Source of the DNA: Micrococcaceae bacterium
GTDB lineage: Bacteria; Actinomycetota; Actinomycetes; Actinomycetales; Micrococcaceae
Direction: 5' to 3'
Assembly (NCBI GenBank): GCA_003486025.1
Contig: DNHA01000247.1
Span: 1 to 5,014, forward strand
DNA: 5,014 nt
The translations under genes were made by a program, and so were the position numbers. Shown here piece after piece: positions 4,622 through 5,014 of the stretch. Numbering within the stretch: position 1 is the first letter of the stretch; each line of letters starts with the position of its first letter. The notes below the pieces were generated by a model. The model searched no databases. It was given only the letters and a program-made list of their open reading frames with translations, and was not told where the DNA came from.

Positions 4622-5014
4622 ATGCTTTCCGACACGTCCCTGCCGATAATCGAAGCCACACTTCCTGTGGTCGGCGAAAATATTCATGAAATAGCACGCC
4701 GGTTCTACACCCACATGTTTGAGGGGCGCCCGGAACTACTTGATGGGCTCTTCAACCGCGGAAACCAAGCAGATGGGCATCAACAACAAGCACTTGCCGG
4801 GTCCATCGCAGCATTCGCTACGGCATTGGTGAATAATCCGGATAATCTTCCAGACCACCTGCTCAACCGTGTAGCGCACAAACATGTTTCGCTGGGACTG
4901 CGCCCGAATCAGTACGCTATCGTTCACGAGAATCTCATGTGGGCCATAGTTGACGTTCTTGGCGATGCAGTCACCCCGGAAGTCGCGGCAGCCTGGGATG
5001 AGGTGTACTGGCTG
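4622..5014 (+). CDS. hmp: Flavohemoprotein (nitric oxide dioxygenase), N-terminal globin domain; 3' end outside window
   Basis: The first 131 residues of a protein usually near 390-400 residues; the FAD- and NAD-binding reductase domains lie beyond the window. The globin fold is clear: the start MLSDTSLPIIEATLPVV, the B-helix RFYTHMF with Tyr29 (B10), FNRGNQ (44-49), the distal Gln54 (E7), the proximal heme ligand His88 in AHKHVSLGL (F8), and Tyr98, equivalent to E. coli Tyr95. The catalytic-triad glutamate (E. coli E135) would fall just after the window end. Flavohemoproteins use NAD(P)H and O2 to turn NO into nitrate in the cytosol, protecting against nitrosative stress. One extra residue before FNRGNQ and the WDEVYW run look actinobacterial rather than enteric. 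The start is supported by GAGGAG 8 bases upstream. It reads in the same direction as lysR but sits 325 bp away behind its own promoter-like signals, so it is probably an independent unit. Confidence 0.95.
   Translation, partial: MLSDTSLPIIEATLPVVGENIHEIARRFYTHMFEGRPELLDGLFNRGNQADGHQQQALAGSIAAFATALVNNPDNLPDHLLNRVAHKHVSLGLRPNQYAIVHENLMWAIVDVLGDAVTPEVAAAWDEVYWL

Overview
This window most likely comes from a mid-GC actinobacterium, probably of the Arthrobacter/Micrococcaceae type. I infer this from the actinobacterial-looking flavohemoprotein globin domain (FNRGNQ near the start of the E helix, HKHVSLGL at the proximal histidine, a run ending in WDEVYW), the GC-leaning but not extreme codon use, and the purine-rich Shine-Dalgarno sites. 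No rRNA, tRNA, CRISPR array, insertion sequence or prophage gene is visible.

Layout. Positions 1-725 (minus strand) hold the N-terminal half of an MFS transporter of the aromatic-acid/H+ symporter type, cut by the window edge. After a 227-bp gap come two overlapping minus-strand genes: a D-2-hydroxyacid dehydrogenase (953-1930) and, upstream of it, a glucarate-dehydratase-like enolase-superfamily protein (1924-3249). A LysR-type regulator (3352-4296) is transcribed divergently from that pair across a 102-bp shared control region. A 325-bp gene-free stretch (4297-4621) follows, rich in palindromes and potential RNA hairpins. It leads into hmp, the NO-detoxifying flavohemoprotein, of which only the first 131 residues are inside the window.

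How the genes fit together (inference). The LysR protein probably senses an acid substrate or intermediate and controls the divergent dehydratase-dehydrogenase pair, possibly with the transporter. The dehydratase keeps every catalytic residue I can align with glucarate dehydratase, so it should turn an acid sugar into a 2-keto-3-deoxy acid. The dehydrogenase would then reduce or oxidise a 2-keto/2-hydroxy acid, and the MFS protein would import the acid. This is not the textbook glucarate route: no aldolase, no tartronate-semialdehyde reductase of the GarR type and no GudP-type transporter is present in the window, and the dehydrogenase lacks the usual catalytic glutamate. hmp is probably a separate transcription unit.

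The least ordinary signals are a 37-bp near-perfect inverted repeat inside the first 24 codons of the transporter gene, a perfect 18-bp palindrome at 4337-4354, the Glu-to-Ala change in the dehydrogenase, and a potentially switch-like structured leader before hmp.
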